From Dermatophilaceae bacterium (lineage in GTDB: Bacteria; Actinomycetota; Actinomycetes; Actinomycetales; Dermatophilaceae), in the NCBI GenBank assembly GCA_014377705.1, contig JACMPC010000204.1, positions 1 to 64,000 on the forward strand: a stretch of 64,000 nt of DNA. Direction: 5' to 3'. Numbering within the stretch: position 1 is the stretch's first letter; each line of letters starts with the position of its first letter. The notes below the pieces were generated by a model. That model had not been told where the DNA came from and ran no database searches. It was given only the letters and a program-made list of their open reading frames with translations. Shown here piece by piece: positions 35,975 to 44,654 of this stretch. Made by a program: the position numbers and the translations under genes.

Positions 35975-37573
35975 GTGCTCGCAGCCACCGGTATCGAGAT
36001 CCGTGGAGGGTCACGCCTGTTGCTCGAGGGTGCGACCTTCCGGATCGCCCCCGGCGACCGGATCGGCCTGGTCGGGCGCAACGGCTCAGGGAAGACCACC
36101 CTGGCCAAGGTCCTGGCGGGTGTGGGCACCGCCAGCGCAGGTCAGGTGACCTCCTCCGGCGACATCGGCTACCTGCCCCAGGATCCGCGAACGGGTGATC
36201 TCGAGATGGTCGGCCGCGACCGCATCCTGTCTGCGCGCGGCCTGGACACCATCATCCGTGAGATGCGTGACACCGAGGGGGCGATGGCCAGCGCGGACGA
36301 GAAGACCCGTGACAAGGCGATGCGCCGATACACCCGGCTCGAGGAGACGTTCACCGACCGGGGTGGCTATGCGGCCGAGTCCGAGGCCGCCGCGATCGCC
36401 TCGGCGCTGGGCCTGGACGACCACATTCTGATGCAGTCCATCGCGACCCTGTCCGGTGGGCAGCGCCGCCGGGTCGAGCTCTCCCGGATCCTGTTCTCCG
36501 GTGCCACGACCCTGCTCCTGGACGAGCCGACCAACCACCTGGACGCCGACTCGGTCGTCTGGCTGCGCGACTACCTGCGGGCGTACAAGGGCGGGCTGCT
36601 GATCATCAGCCACGACGTCGAGATGCTCGACACCGTTGTCAACCGGGTGTTTCACCTCGACGCCAACCGGGCCGAGATGGACATGTACAACATCGGCTGG
36701 AAGCCCTACCTGCTGCAGCGTGAGACCGACGAGCGTCGGCGCAAGCGGGAGCGGCTCAACGCCGAGAAGAAGGCCACCACGCTGATGATCCAGGCCAACA
36801 AGATGCGGGCCAAGGCCACCAAGGCGGTGGCCGCCCAGAACATGGCCAAGCGCGCCGAGCGACTCCTGGCCGGCATCGAGGGCGAGCGGGTCAACGACAA
36901 GGTCGCCAAGCTGCGCTTCCCGGACCCGGCACACTGCGGCAAGACGCCACTGAGCGCCTCCGGCCTGTCCCGGTCGTACGGCTCGCTGGAGATCTTCACC
37001 GACGTCGACCTGGCCATCGGCCGGGGCTCGCGGGTCGTCGTCCTGGGCCTCAACGGTGCCGGCAAGACCACGCTGCTGCGGATCCTGGCCGGCGTGGACC
37101 AGCCCGACACCGGTCAGGTCGAGCCGGGTGTGGGGCTCAAGATGGGCTACTACGCCCAGGAGCACGAGAACCTCGATGTCACCCGGAGCGTCCTTCAGAA
37201 CATGAAGTCGGCGGCGCCCGATCTCGGCGACGCCGACACCCGCAAGACCCTGGGCTCCTTCCTGTTCAGCGGGGATGACGTGCACAAGTCCGCCAATGTG
37301 CTTTCCGGTGGCGAGAAGACCCGGCTGTCCCTGGCAATGCTGGTGGTCTCGGCGGCGAACGTGCTGCTGCTCGACGAGCCGACGAACAACCTCGACCCTG
37401 CTTCTCGCGAGGAGATCCTTGGTGCCCTGCGTACCTACAAGGGCGCCGTGGTTCTGGTCAGCCACGACGAGGGCGCGGTCGAGGCCCTGGAGCCCGAGCG
37501 GGTCCTGGTGCTGCCCGATGGTGTCGAGGACCACTGGGGTCCGGACTATCTGGATCTCGTCACGCTCGCCTAG
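35975..37573 (+). CDS. ABC-F family ATPase
   Basis: The 532-residue cytoplasmic protein has two ABC ATPase domains and no membrane part: Walker A motifs GRNGSGKTT (about 34) and GLNGAGKTT (about 355), signatures LSGGQRRR and LSGGEKTR, and both DEPTNHLD and DEPTNNLD. The basic interdomain linker (RRRKRERLNAEKK...) is of the kind that contacts tRNA in the ribosomal E site. ABC-F proteins regulate translation or protect ribosomes. The group here is the actinobacterial housekeeping type rather than an evident resistance factor. The GTG start has AGGAG 6 nt upstream. Confidence 0.93.
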   Translation: MLAATGIEIRGGSRLLLEGATFRIAPGDRIGLVGRNGSGKTTLAKVLAGVGTASAGQVTSSGDIGYLPQDPRTGDLEMVGRDRILSARGLDTIIREMRDTEGAMASADEKTRDKAMRRYTRLEETFTDRGGYAAESEAAAIASALGLDDHILMQSIATLSGGQRRRVELSRILFSGATTLLLDEPTNHLDADSVVWLRDYLRAYKGGLLIISHDVEMLDTVVNRVFHLDANRAEMDMYNIGWKPYLLQRETDERRRKRERLNAEKKATTLMIQANKMRAKATKAVAAQNMAKRAERLLAGIEGERVNDKVAKLRFPDPAHCGKTPLSASGLSRSYGSLEIFTDVDLAIGRGSRVVVLGLNGAGKTTLLRILAGVDQPDTGQVEPGVGLKMGYYAQEHENLDVTRSVLQNMKSAAPDLGDADTRKTLGSFLFSGDDVHKSANVLSGGEKTRLSLAMLVVSAANVLLLDEPTNNLDPASREEILGALRTYKGAVVLVSHDEGAVEALEPERVLVLPDGVEDHWGPDYLDLVTLA

Positions 37574-37583
37574 AATTCCGCGC

Positions 37584-38483
37584 GTGGCGAATCCTGAGCT
37601 GTCGAGCCCTGAGCAGTCGAACCCCGAGCAGTCGAACCCCGAGCAGCCGGACACCAGGCAGTCGGGCGCGGACCAGCCGGATACCGATTCGTCGAAGGTC
37701 CAGCATTCGCAACCCCACCCGATGCTCGGCGTGCAGCGGTCGGGTCCGGTGGTGGTGATCACCCTGGATGCCCCGCAGCGCCGCAACTGCCAGGTTCCGA
37801 GCCTGTGGGCCGCGCTCGCCGAGGTCGGGGAGGCCCTGGACCCGTCCGTGCGGGTGGTCCTCGTCCGGGCTGAGGGCCCGTCCTTCTCGGCAGGGCTGGA
37901 CCGGGCCATGCTGACCCCTCAGGGCGCGTCGGGCGAGCCGTCGATCCTGGCCCTGGCCGCAGGGGCTGCGGGCGGGCTGGAGGATGCCATCGAGCAGTTC
38001 CAGCGGGGCTTCTCCATCTGGGCGCAGGTGCCCGCGATCACGATCGCCGTCGTGCAGGGTCACGCCATCGGCGCCGGGTTCCAGCTGGCTCTGGCCTGTG
38101 ACCTGCGGGTCGTCGCCGACGACGTCGCGTTCGCCATGCGGGAGACCAGCCTTGGCCTGGTCCCCGACCTCGCCGGGACCTCACCGCTGGTGCGGGCCGT
38201 CGGGTATGCGCGGGCGCTCGAGATCTGTGCGACCGGCCGGTTCGTCGGTGCCCAGGAGGCAGTGGCGATCGGCCTCGCGACCGTGACCGTTCCGGGGGAA
38301 CAGCTGGACGCCACCGCGCGCGAGCTGGCGGACGCCATACTGAATGCGCCGCAGGCGGCGGTGCGCGAGCTGAAGCCGCTGCTGCGCAGCGCTTTCGGCG
38401 CTTCTGTGGCCGACCAGCTCAGGGCCGAGCGAGAGGCGCAGGCACGACTGCTCACCGCGATGGTGGCGGGTCCGGGGAAGTAA
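37584..38483 (+). CDS. enoyl-CoA hydratase/isomerase family protein
   Basis: The 299-residue crotonase-fold protein carries VVITLDAPQRRN, the oxyanion-hole segment GPSFSAGLD and the second one VVQGHAIGAGFQLALACD, with a catalytic-type FAMRETSLGLVPDLAGT. It probably acts on an acyl-CoA thioester in beta-oxidation or a related pathway. The first 45 residues are a disordered tail of repeated SNPEQ units, so the functional start could also be the methionine at MLGVQRSG. The GTG start lies 10 nt after the ABC-F stop. No other fatty-acid degradation gene is adjacent. Confidence 0.88.
   Translation: MANPELSSPEQSNPEQSNPEQPDTRQSGADQPDTDSSKVQHSQPHPMLGVQRSGPVVVITLDAPQRRNCQVPSLWAALAEVGEALDPSVRVVLVRAEGPSFSAGLDRAMLTPQGASGEPSILALAAGAAGGLEDAIEQFQRGFSIWAQVPAITIAVVQGHAIGAGFQLALACDLRVVADDVAFAMRETSLGLVPDLAGTSPLVRAVGYARALEICATGRFVGAQEAVAIGLATVTVPGEQLDATARELADAILNAPQAAVRELKPLLRSAFGASVADQLRAEREAQARLLTAMVAGPGK
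37601..37675 (+). repeat. 15-bp tandem repeats in the enoyl-CoA hydratase N-terminus
   Basis: Five 15-bp units, the central pair identical (gtcgaaccccgagca), encode repeated S-N-P-E-Q pentapeptides. The last two units are degenerate. The array is similar in size and location to the EHPAP repeats of the ABC permease. Confidence 0.85.
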
Positions 38484-38595
38484 GAAGCCCCCTGGCGCGT
38501 TGTGCAGACGGACGACTACCAGGGTCGACGGTGAGATGATGAAGGGCGCACCTGCGCGCGTGACGCGGGGGGCTGGGTCCTAGAGCGGAGGCCGC

Positions 38596-40509
38596 ATGTC
38601 GATGAACGCAGGTTGGGGCATGATGCGTTCCCTCACCCGTGACTCGTCGGTGGCGCAGCGCAAGCTGGCCCCGGGCACTGCCAAACGGGTGATCTCCTAC
38701 GCCGGCCCGTACAAGTCCCAGATCATCGTCTTCCTCATCCTGGTGATCCTCGACTCCGCCCTGGTGGTGGCCACTCCGCTCCTGCTCGGACGGATCATCG
38801 ACAAGGGCGTCATCCCCAAACAAGCCGATGTGGTCGTCGAGCTCTCCCTGATCATTGCCGTGATCGCCATGCTCGACGGCATTCTGACGCTGGTTCAGCG
38901 CTGGTACTCCTCGCGCATCGGCGAGGGGCTCATCTTCGACCTGCGCACCCAGGTGTTCAGTCACGTCCTCAAGCAGCCGATCGCCTTCTTCACCAGGGCA
39001 CAGACCGGGGCCCTGGTGAGCCGGCTGAACAACGACGTCATCGGCGCTCAGCAGGCCTTCACCTCAACGCTCTCCGGTGTGGTCAGCAATGTCGTCTCGC
39101 TGTTGTTCATCCTCACGGCAATGGCCGCGATCTCCTGGGAGCTGACTCTCGCTGCACTGCTGCTGCTGCCCGTCTTCCTGATCCCGGCGCGATACATGGG
39201 TCGCCGCCTCGCCGGGCTCAGCCACGAGGCGATGGGGCTGAACGCGGAGCTCGGCACCCGGATGACGGAGCGGTTCAACGTCGCCGGGGCCCTGCTGGTC
39301 AAGCTGTTCGGCCAGCCCCGGATCGAGGACGACCAGTACGGCGAGCGAGCCGGCCGGGTCCGAGACATCGGCATCAAGATCGCCCTGACCCGTTCTCTCT
39401 TCCTGATCTCGCTGACCCTGGTCGCCTCGCTGGCCACGGCTCTGGTGTACGGCGCGGGCGGCGTGATGACTGTCAACAACACCCTTGAGCTGGGCCAGCT
39501 GGTGGCGCTGGCCGCCCTGCTGGGCCGGCTCTACGGACCGCTGACGGCGCTGTCCAACGTGCGCGTCGACGTGATGACCGCCCTGGTCTCCTTCGAGCGG
39601 GTCTTTGAGGTGCTGGATCTTCAGCCGCTGGTCAGGGAAGCCGTCAATCCTGCTGTCCTGCAACAGCGTTCGGTCTCCGTGGAGTTTGAGGGCGTCGGGT
39701 TCGGATATCCCTCCGCAGATGAGGTATCACTGGTCTCGCTGGAGACGGTGGCCTCGGGTGACCGCCGTGGTGGTGGTGCGGTGCTGCACGACGTGACCTT
39801 CTCGGTCAAGCCCGGTGAGATGGTTGCCCTGGTGGGTCCGAGCGGCGCCGGCAAGACCACCATCACCAGTCTGGTCGCCAGGCTGTACGACCCCACGCAG
39901 GGCCGGATCCTGCTGGGCGGCACCGATCTGCGCGACGCCTCGATGGAGTCATTGCACGACGTGGTCGGCGTGGTGACCCAGGATGCGCACCTGTTCCACG
40001 ACACCATCGGGGCCAACCTGGCCTATGCCAAGCCCGGGGCGACCCGGAAGGAGATGATCTCCGCCCTGAAGTCGGCGCAGGTGTGGGATCTGGTCTCGAG
40101 CCTGCCCGAGGGCCTGGACACCGTGGTCGGCGATCGCGGGCACCGGCTCTCCGGCGGAGAGAAACAGCGCTTCGCCATCGCCAGGCTGCTGCTCAAGGGG
40201 CCGGGCCTGGTGGTTCTTGACGAGGCCACAGCCCACCTCGACAGCGAGTCCGAGCTTGCCGTCCAGCGGGCCCTGGACACCGCGCTGACCGGCCGCACCG
40301 CCCTGGTGATCGCACACCGGTTGTCAACGATTCGTGGCGCCGACCAGATCCTGGTGGTCGTCGACGGCCGGATCGTGCAACGGGGCAAGCACCACGAGCT
40401 GTTGGCCGAGGGGGGCGTCTACGCGGACCTGTACAACACCCAGTTCCGCTCAGCAGGGCATGCAGATGAGACGGTCGACGTACAGGATGTACCCGCCGGT
40501 CGGCTGTAG
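38596..40509 (+). CDS. ABC exporter, fused membrane and ATPase domains
   Basis: An MsbA/LmrA-type half transporter of 637 residues, working as a homodimer or with a partner. Six membrane helices lie at about 42-330 (IIVFLILVILDSALVV and others) and an ATPase domain at about 390-620 with GPSGAGKTT, Q-loop VVTQDAHLF, LSGGEKQRF and VLDEATAHLD. The start (MSMNAGWG) has GGAGG upstream. The stretch between the domains includes a short GDRRGGG insertion. No partner is adjacent, and the exported substrate (lipid or drug) is unknown. Confidence 0.93.
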   Translation: MSMNAGWGMMRSLTRDSSVAQRKLAPGTAKRVISYAGPYKSQIIVFLILVILDSALVVATPLLLGRIIDKGVIPKQADVVVELSLIIAVIAMLDGILTLVQRWYSSRIGEGLIFDLRTQVFSHVLKQPIAFFTRAQTGALVSRLNNDVIGAQQAFTSTLSGVVSNVVSLLFILTAMAAISWELTLAALLLLPVFLIPARYMGRRLAGLSHEAMGLNAELGTRMTERFNVAGALLVKLFGQPRIEDDQYGERAGRVRDIGIKIALTRSLFLISLTLVASLATALVYGAGGVMTVNNTLELGQLVALAALLGRLYGPLTALSNVRVDVMTALVSFERVFEVLDLQPLVREAVNPAVLQQRSVSVEFEGVGFGYPSADEVSLVSLETVASGDRRGGGAVLHDVTFSVKPGEMVALVGPSGAGKTTITSLVARLYDPTQGRILLGGTDLRDASMESLHDVVGVVTQDAHLFHDTIGANLAYAKPGATRKEMISALKSAQVWDLVSSLPEGLDTVVGDRGHRLSGGEKQRFAIARLLLKGPGLVVLDEATAHLDSESELAVQRALDTALTGRTALVIAHRLSTIRGADQILVVVDGRIVQRGKHHELLAEGGVYADLYNTQFRSAGHADETVDVQDVPAGRL

Positions 40510-40596
40510 CATCCGGAGTCCGCGTCGACGGCCAGGCGTGTTCTTGAACTTGCTCCGAGGCTGCGTCCGCCTGAGACTGTCCGTGAGGTGAAGATC

Positions 40597-40779
40597 ATGG
40601 TTGAGGCAACCAGTACCGCGAACCAGAAGGAGGCGGCGTCGTCCGCCCGCTTCCGGAAGCTGCCCGAGCGCATCCGACCAGAAGACATGATCGCCACCCA
40701 GGAGACGGAACCGCCCCCGGACCCGACGATGGGACGCGACAGCGAGCGCGACTTCATGTTACGGAACGCAGGCTTCTGA
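40597..40779 (+). CDS. small conserved-looking hypothetical protein
   Basis: The 60-residue protein MVEATSTANQKEAASSARF... is charged, ending RDFMLRNAGF, with no membrane segment. The composition and the compact motif LPERIRPEDMIATQET suggest a genuine small actinobacterial protein rather than a chance frame, but no function is recognised. The ATG has GAGGTGAAG upstream; a GTG three codons earlier is possible. Confidence 0.5.
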   Translation: MVEATSTANQKEAASSARFRKLPERIRPEDMIATQETEPPPDPTMGRDSERDFMLRNAGF

Positions 40780-40850
40780 CAATTGACGTCATCGGCGGCC
40801 CGAGGGCACCACATGCGGAGGTGCGGTTCGAATTGCCGAGGCGCCGGGGG

Positions 40851-41285
40851 TCAGTCGAGGCAGAACTCGTTGCCCTCGATGTCCTGCATCACCAGGCACG
40901 ACTCGTTCTCGCCATCGGCAGCCAGTAGTCGCACGCGTGCCGCGCCGAGCGGGACCAGTCGTGCGCATTCGGCCTCAAGCGCGGCCAGACGCTCTTCACC
41001 CACGAGCCCGGTGCCGACCCGCACGTCAAGATGCAGCCGATTCTTGACGACTTTGCCTTCGGGAACGCGGTGAAAGAACAGTCGCGCGCCCACACCGAAG
41101 GGGTCGATGCATGCGAACGTTGAACCCTGATGCTCAGGCGGCTGCGCGCGATCGAAATCGTCCCACGTAGCAAACCCCTCCGGCGGCGGCGGTACGACGT
41201 AACCCAACACCTTGCACCAGAAACGAGCTACGCGCTCAGGTTCTGCACAGTCGAAGGTGACTTGGATCTGCTTGACCGATGGCAT
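40851..41285 (-). CDS. VOC (glyoxalase-like) family protein
   Basis: The 144-residue protein has the paired beta-alpha-beta-beta-beta units of the VOC superfamily: IQVTFDCAEPERVARFWCKVLGY at the start, NRLHLDVRVG in the middle and MQDIEGNEFCLD at the end. Members include glyoxalases, dioxygenases and resistance proteins; this subgroup has no assigned substrate. The ATG (MPSVKQ) is supported by TATGGT 6 nt upstream. A longer reading upstream lacks support. Confidence 0.82.
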   Translation of the reverse strand: MPSVKQIQVTFDCAEPERVARFWCKVLGYVVPPPPEGFATWDDFDRAQPPEHQGSTFACIDPFGVGARLFFHRVPEGKVVKNRLHLDVRVGTGLVGEERLAALEAECARLVPLGAARVRLLAADGENESCLVMQDIEGNEFCLD

Positions 41286-41291
41286 CGGTCC

Positions 41292-41297
41292 ACCATA
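41292..41297 (-). promoter_or_regulatory. -10 box (TATGGT) of a likely leaderless promoter
   Basis: It is located 6 nt before the ATG of the VOC-family gene. Confidence 0.5.
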
Positions 41298-41380
41298 AAG
41301 GAGCAACCCAGCCAGCGCCGCTCGGGTCGCGGTATCGCGCGACATGGGTTGGTGACCCGCTCGGGGCGGTGCGGGTTTGG

Positions 41381-41680
41381 TCAGTCGAGGTCGAACGCGG
41401 CCCGGATCGCCTTCATGAGAGCGGCTTCCTGTTCTGTCAGCAAGAAACCCAGCTGACGCCTGAGCGCGCTGACGGGCACGGTGACGATGTTGTCGCAGCT
41501 CACAACGTTGGCGCGATCGAGTCCGTTGGCCGGGCCGACCGGCATCTCCGTCGACAGGCCACGGCTGGTGCTGGTGATCGGCGCTACGGTCACCCGGCTG
41601 AGGTGGGGGCGCACGACCTCACGCGTGAGGATCAGCACCGGACGTGTCTTGTCCAGGCGCGCGGCATAGATCGGTCGCAT
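41381..41680 (-). CDS. MazF/PemK-type endoribonuclease toxin
   Basis: The 99-residue toxin of the MazF fold has DKTRPVLILTREVV near the start, VTVAPITSTSRGLSTEMPV in the middle and VSCDNIVTV later, all characteristic of the family. MazF toxins cleave mRNA at short sequence motifs. Its ATG shares one base with the stop of the upstream antitoxin (TGATG), the usual coupling of such modules. The very short N-terminus (MRPIYAARLD) is normal for some actinobacterial MazF proteins. Confidence 0.9.
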   Translation of the reverse strand: MRPIYAARLDKTRPVLILTREVVRPHLSRVTVAPITSTSRGLSTEMPVGPANGLDRANVVSCDNIVTVPVSALRRQLGFLLTEQEAALMKAIRAAFDLD

Positions 41681-41916
41681 CAGTCGAGGTCGTCCATCGA
41701 CGTGGCGGCTGCGAACTCGGCGAGCGTGTCCAGATCCCAGTCCGTGCCCGCGCCGGCGAGGATAACGGCGTCTCGCTCCGCGACCTTGCGACGACGCTCC
41801 CGTTCGAGGGCTTGAGACACCACGGCCGCACGGCTCGCGGCATCGCCATGACTGACGAGGTCGTCAACGAAGGCGACCAGGTCATCGGGGAGGCGGACGG
41901 CGATCTGTCTGCTCAT
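41680..41916 (-). CDS. ribbon-helix-helix antitoxin of the MazF-type module
   Basis: The 78-residue protein begins MSRQIAVRLPDDLVAFVDDL, a ribbon-helix-helix DNA-binding domain. It continues with a helical RRRKVAERDAVI segment and an acidic C-terminus (DLDTLAEFAAATSMDDLD) suited to wrapping and neutralising the toxin. It precedes and overlaps the toxin gene. It is expected to repress its own operon. The ATG was chosen to start directly at the RHH domain; an upstream reading has no support. Confidence 0.88.
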   Translation of the reverse strand: MSRQIAVRLPDDLVAFVDDLVSHGDAASRAAVVSQALERERRRKVAERDAVILAGAGTDWDLDTLAEFAAATSMDDLD

Positions 41917-42100
41917 ACCAAAACGGTCCAATATGGGATGCACCCGAACGCGGCAGCACGAGCGGCCATGAGCCGAAGCGCGGCTACGAGCCAACATTTC
42001 CGCGAGGGGTTGCCTTGGTGACCGGGGGTGCGCTGAGACAGACTGGGAACAACGCCGGCTGGCTGCGGCGCCCCCGAGCGGAACCGACAGTGAGGACGCT

Positions 42101-43030
42101 ATGAGCTCGCACGTTCACATCGAGCACCTCCCGTTCGACGTCGAGGACAACCTGCGGGAGTACGTCGACCGCCTGATCGCCGAGGGATACTCGGTGGCTG
42201 GCGGCCAGGGCGCTGATCCGTTGCTCATCGACCCGGGCGGCAAGGCGGTGGAGACCTGGCGGGAGGACTACCCGTACGACGAGCCGCTTGATCGGGACGT
42301 CTACGAGGAGCAGAAGTACCTCCTGCAGATCGAGCTGCTGAAGCTCCAGTACTGGGCGGAGGACCTCGGCGAACGCCATATCCTCCTGTTTGAGGGGCGC
42401 GACGCCGCCGGCAAGGGCGGCACGATCAAGCGGTTCATGGAGCACCTCAACCCCCGGGCCGCGCGCGTGGTCGCGCTGACCAAGCCGACCACGACCGAGG
42501 CCGGTCAGTGGTACTTCCAGCGATACGTGCAGAACTTCCCCACCTCCGGGGAGGTCGTGCTGTTCGACCGGTCCTGGTACAACCGGGCCGGGGTGGAGCG
42601 CGTGATGGGCTTCTGCACCGACCAGGAGTACGAGGTCTTCATGAAGCAGGCGCCGGAGTTCGAGCGGATGATCGTCGACGCCGGCATCCACCTGACGAAG
42701 TTCTGGTTCTCCGTCACTGGCCGTGAGCAGCGCACCCGGTTCGCCATCCGCCAGATCGACCCCGTGCGCCGCTGGAAGCTGTCCCCGATGGATCTGGAGT
42801 CGCTGGGCCGGTGGGACGCCTACACCGACGCGAAGACGGCGATGATCGCCGGCACCGACACCGATTACGCCCCGTGGATCACGATCCGCAGCAACGACAA
42901 GAAACGGGCGCGGCTCGAGGCGATGCGCTACTTCCTCAGCCAGTTCGACTACGAGGGCAAGGACCACGCGACCGTCGCCGTGCCGGACCCGCTGATCGTG
43001 ATGCGCGCCCGCGACGCCGTCGGCGACTGA
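42101..43030 (+). CDS. ppk2: polyphosphate kinase 2 (PPK2 family)
   Basis: The 309-residue PPK2 protein transfers phosphate between polyphosphate and nucleotides. It has Walker A FEGRDAAGKGGTIKRF (near residue 96), lid region LTKPTTTEAGQWYFQRYVQ and Walker B VLFDRSWYNRAG. A single PPK2 domain plus a roughly 70-residue N-terminal extension is usual for class I enzymes. Depending on subclass it makes GTP/ATP from polyphosphate or the reverse; the sequence by eye does not decide. The ATG has GAGGA upstream. It is monocistronic. Confidence 0.93.
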   Translation: MSSHVHIEHLPFDVEDNLREYVDRLIAEGYSVAGGQGADPLLIDPGGKAVETWREDYPYDEPLDRDVYEEQKYLLQIELLKLQYWAEDLGERHILLFEGRDAAGKGGTIKRFMEHLNPRAARVVALTKPTTTEAGQWYFQRYVQNFPTSGEVVLFDRSWYNRAGVERVMGFCTDQEYEVFMKQAPEFERMIVDAGIHLTKFWFSVTGREQRTRFAIRQIDPVRRWKLSPMDLESLGRWDAYTDAKTAMIAGTDTDYAPWITIRSNDKKRARLEAMRYFLSQFDYEGKDHATVAVPDPLIVMRARDAVGD

Positions 43031-43147
43031 CCGCCACCTGGACTCCCGTCCGGCGCGACCGGAGGCCAGGTCCTATGGGCCCTGCCACGGATCCGAACGC
43101 CCACTGGTCGGCAGGATCGAGCGCCCCACCAGCGGCAGATGAGTGCG

Positions 43148-43583
43148 CTAGACCACAGGGGTCTCGACGATGCTGAAAGACTTGGGGCGCGCGTCGAAGT
43201 AGCGCAACCACGTCGGAACCATCTTGACCAGCGTGAAGTTCTCGCGCAACGCGCGGGACTTCGCGACCTGTTCCTGGTGGATGCGGCCATACTTCTCCCG
43301 CTCGGCACCCGAGAGCACCTCGGCGTCGCCCCTTGGCCTGCACCGACACCTTCTCGTCCCATCCGACGACGAGTGCGACCCGCTGGTTGCCGCCGATGTC
43401 GATGACCTTGCGTGCGGCGGCCATGGTGTCGAAGAGCACCTCGCCGTGGTCGGTCACCGCGAGGTCGACCAGCGCGGCCTCGGGGTGCCCCTCGGCGTCG
43501 ACGGTGGCCAGGATCAGGTCTTCGTCAATCTCGAACTGGTCGAGATCGTTCCGAATCGTGAGCAGGGGCGCGGGTCGGTCTGA
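43148..43583 (-). pseudogene. pyridoxamine 5'-phosphate oxidase-like gene, frameshifted and without a standard start codon
   Basis: The N-terminal part reads LILATVDAEGHPEAALVDLAVTDHGEVLFDT through RVALVVGWDEKVSVQ in one frame. The C-terminal part, GDAEVLSGAEREKYGR through WLRYFDARPKSFSIVETPVV, is in another, joined by one extra G in a run at 43329-43332. This split matches PNPOx-like flavin/F420-binding split-barrel proteins. No ATG, GTG or TTG precedes the N-terminal strand before the GTG of VTDHGEV, and the reading follows the methyltransferase stop in the same frame. It may be a recent pseudogene; a sequencing error in the G-run cannot be excluded. Confidence 0.7.
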
Positions 43584-43586
43584 GGC

Positions 43587-44384
43587 TCAGCGTCTCGCCA
43601 GGGCAAGGAGATGGGCGCTGGTGGCGATCATGGCGCGGTCGCGTTCCAGTGCTCGCGCGCACGCAAGCGCGCTGGGCAGAAGGTCATCCAGATGCTCCAC
43701 TCCCAGCGCGTCCAGGGCAATCCACATCGGTCCCTCTACGCCGTACACCTCGACGTCGGAGAAGCCGGCGGAACGGAACTCGTCGCCGAGCTCCTCGGGG
43801 TGGTGGAAGTACGCCGTGGTGAACCCCAGGCGCGGGTCATGCAGTCCGGTGTCCAGAACGTCCTGCAGCAGGGGGATCGTGGGGTCATCGAGCTGACCGC
43901 GCGTTGCGGTGTCGAGCATTCCGAGGTAGCGGCACACTCCGGCGGCGGCAACCAGCCCACCGGGCCGCGCCACCCGGTGAGCCTCCCGCAGTGCGGTGAG
44001 CCGGTCCTCGCCGTCGATCAGGTGATAGAGCGGCCCGAGCAGGAGAACGACGTCCGCCGTGGCGTCCGGCTCCTCAAGGCTTCGTGCGTCTCCGACCGCA
44101 GCGGTGATGCCTCCACCGAGGGTCGCGGCCTGCTGCACATGCTCGGGCACGAGGTCCACGACATGCACTGTGTAGCCGTCTTCGGCGAGCCAGCTGGCGT
44201 GCACCCCTGTCGCACCGCCCACGTCGAGAACCCGCGCGGGAGGCTCGGGCAGATAACGGCGCAGCAGTTCCTGGGTACGCAGGAACTCCAGCCGTCCGTG
44301 CGGGCTCACCCGAAGCCGGTCGTCCTCGAGGTAACGGGTCTGGTAGAAGGTGACGATGTCGGGTTCGGTGAAGAGTTCGTCCAC
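43587..44384 (-). CDS. class I SAM-dependent methyltransferase
   Basis: The 265-residue protein has the SAM-binding motif VLDVGGATGVHASWLAEDG, an acidic ribose-binding residue in VHVVDLVPEHV, motif II VGDARSLEE and VVLLLGPLYHLI. The methyl acceptor is unknown. The GTG start at VDELFTEPD follows GGAAG and was preferred to an upstream reading with a basic, low-complexity extension. It lies directly upstream of the broken PNPOx-like gene. Confidence 0.85.
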   Translation of the reverse strand: MDELFTEPDIVTFYQTRYLEDDRLRVSPHGRLEFLRTQELLRRYLPEPPARVLDVGGATGVHASWLAEDGYTVHVVDLVPEHVQQAATLGGGITAAVGDARSLEEPDATADVVLLLGPLYHLIDGEDRLTALREAHRVARPGGLVAAAGVCRYLGMLDTATRGQLDDPTIPLLQDVLDTGLHDPRLGFTTAYFHHPEELGDEFRSAGFSDVEVYGVEGPMWIALDALGVEHLDDLLPSALACARALERDRAMIATSAHLLALARR

Positions 44385-44654
44385 GTCGCCATCTTCCCAG
44401 GCCCTCGCCCGACGACCGGTGGGGCCCACAGCAACGCGTCCAGAAGGACGTGGCTGGATCGCCACTCACCAGTGCGTCCCGCTCCTCGGTCTTCACGGTC
44501 AGTACTCCGGACATCGTTCTCTGTGTCCTACTGGATAGCCGGCGCATCGAAGCACGGCAAGCAGGCCGGGCTTGTTGAGCTCGCAACCACCCTCGGGCGG
44601 GTCCTGGTCTGGCTGAGCTGCCGGCGGCCTTCCGGGATCGCGGGCGCGGCCTGC

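Noticed and set aside
36086-37909. 607-residue minus-strand open frame across ABC-F and enoyl-CoA hydratase
   Set aside because: Antisense to two well-supported genes and without motifs.
41381-41916. Toxin-antitoxin pair as part of a larger mobile island
   Set aside because: No integrase, attachment site or composition shift was seen around the module; it looks like a stand-alone chromosomal pair.
44466-44654. Plus-strand reading VSYWIAGASKHGKQAGLVEL near 44530 as a gene remnant
   Set aside because: Protein-like in feel, but no family could be recognised and there is no start signal.
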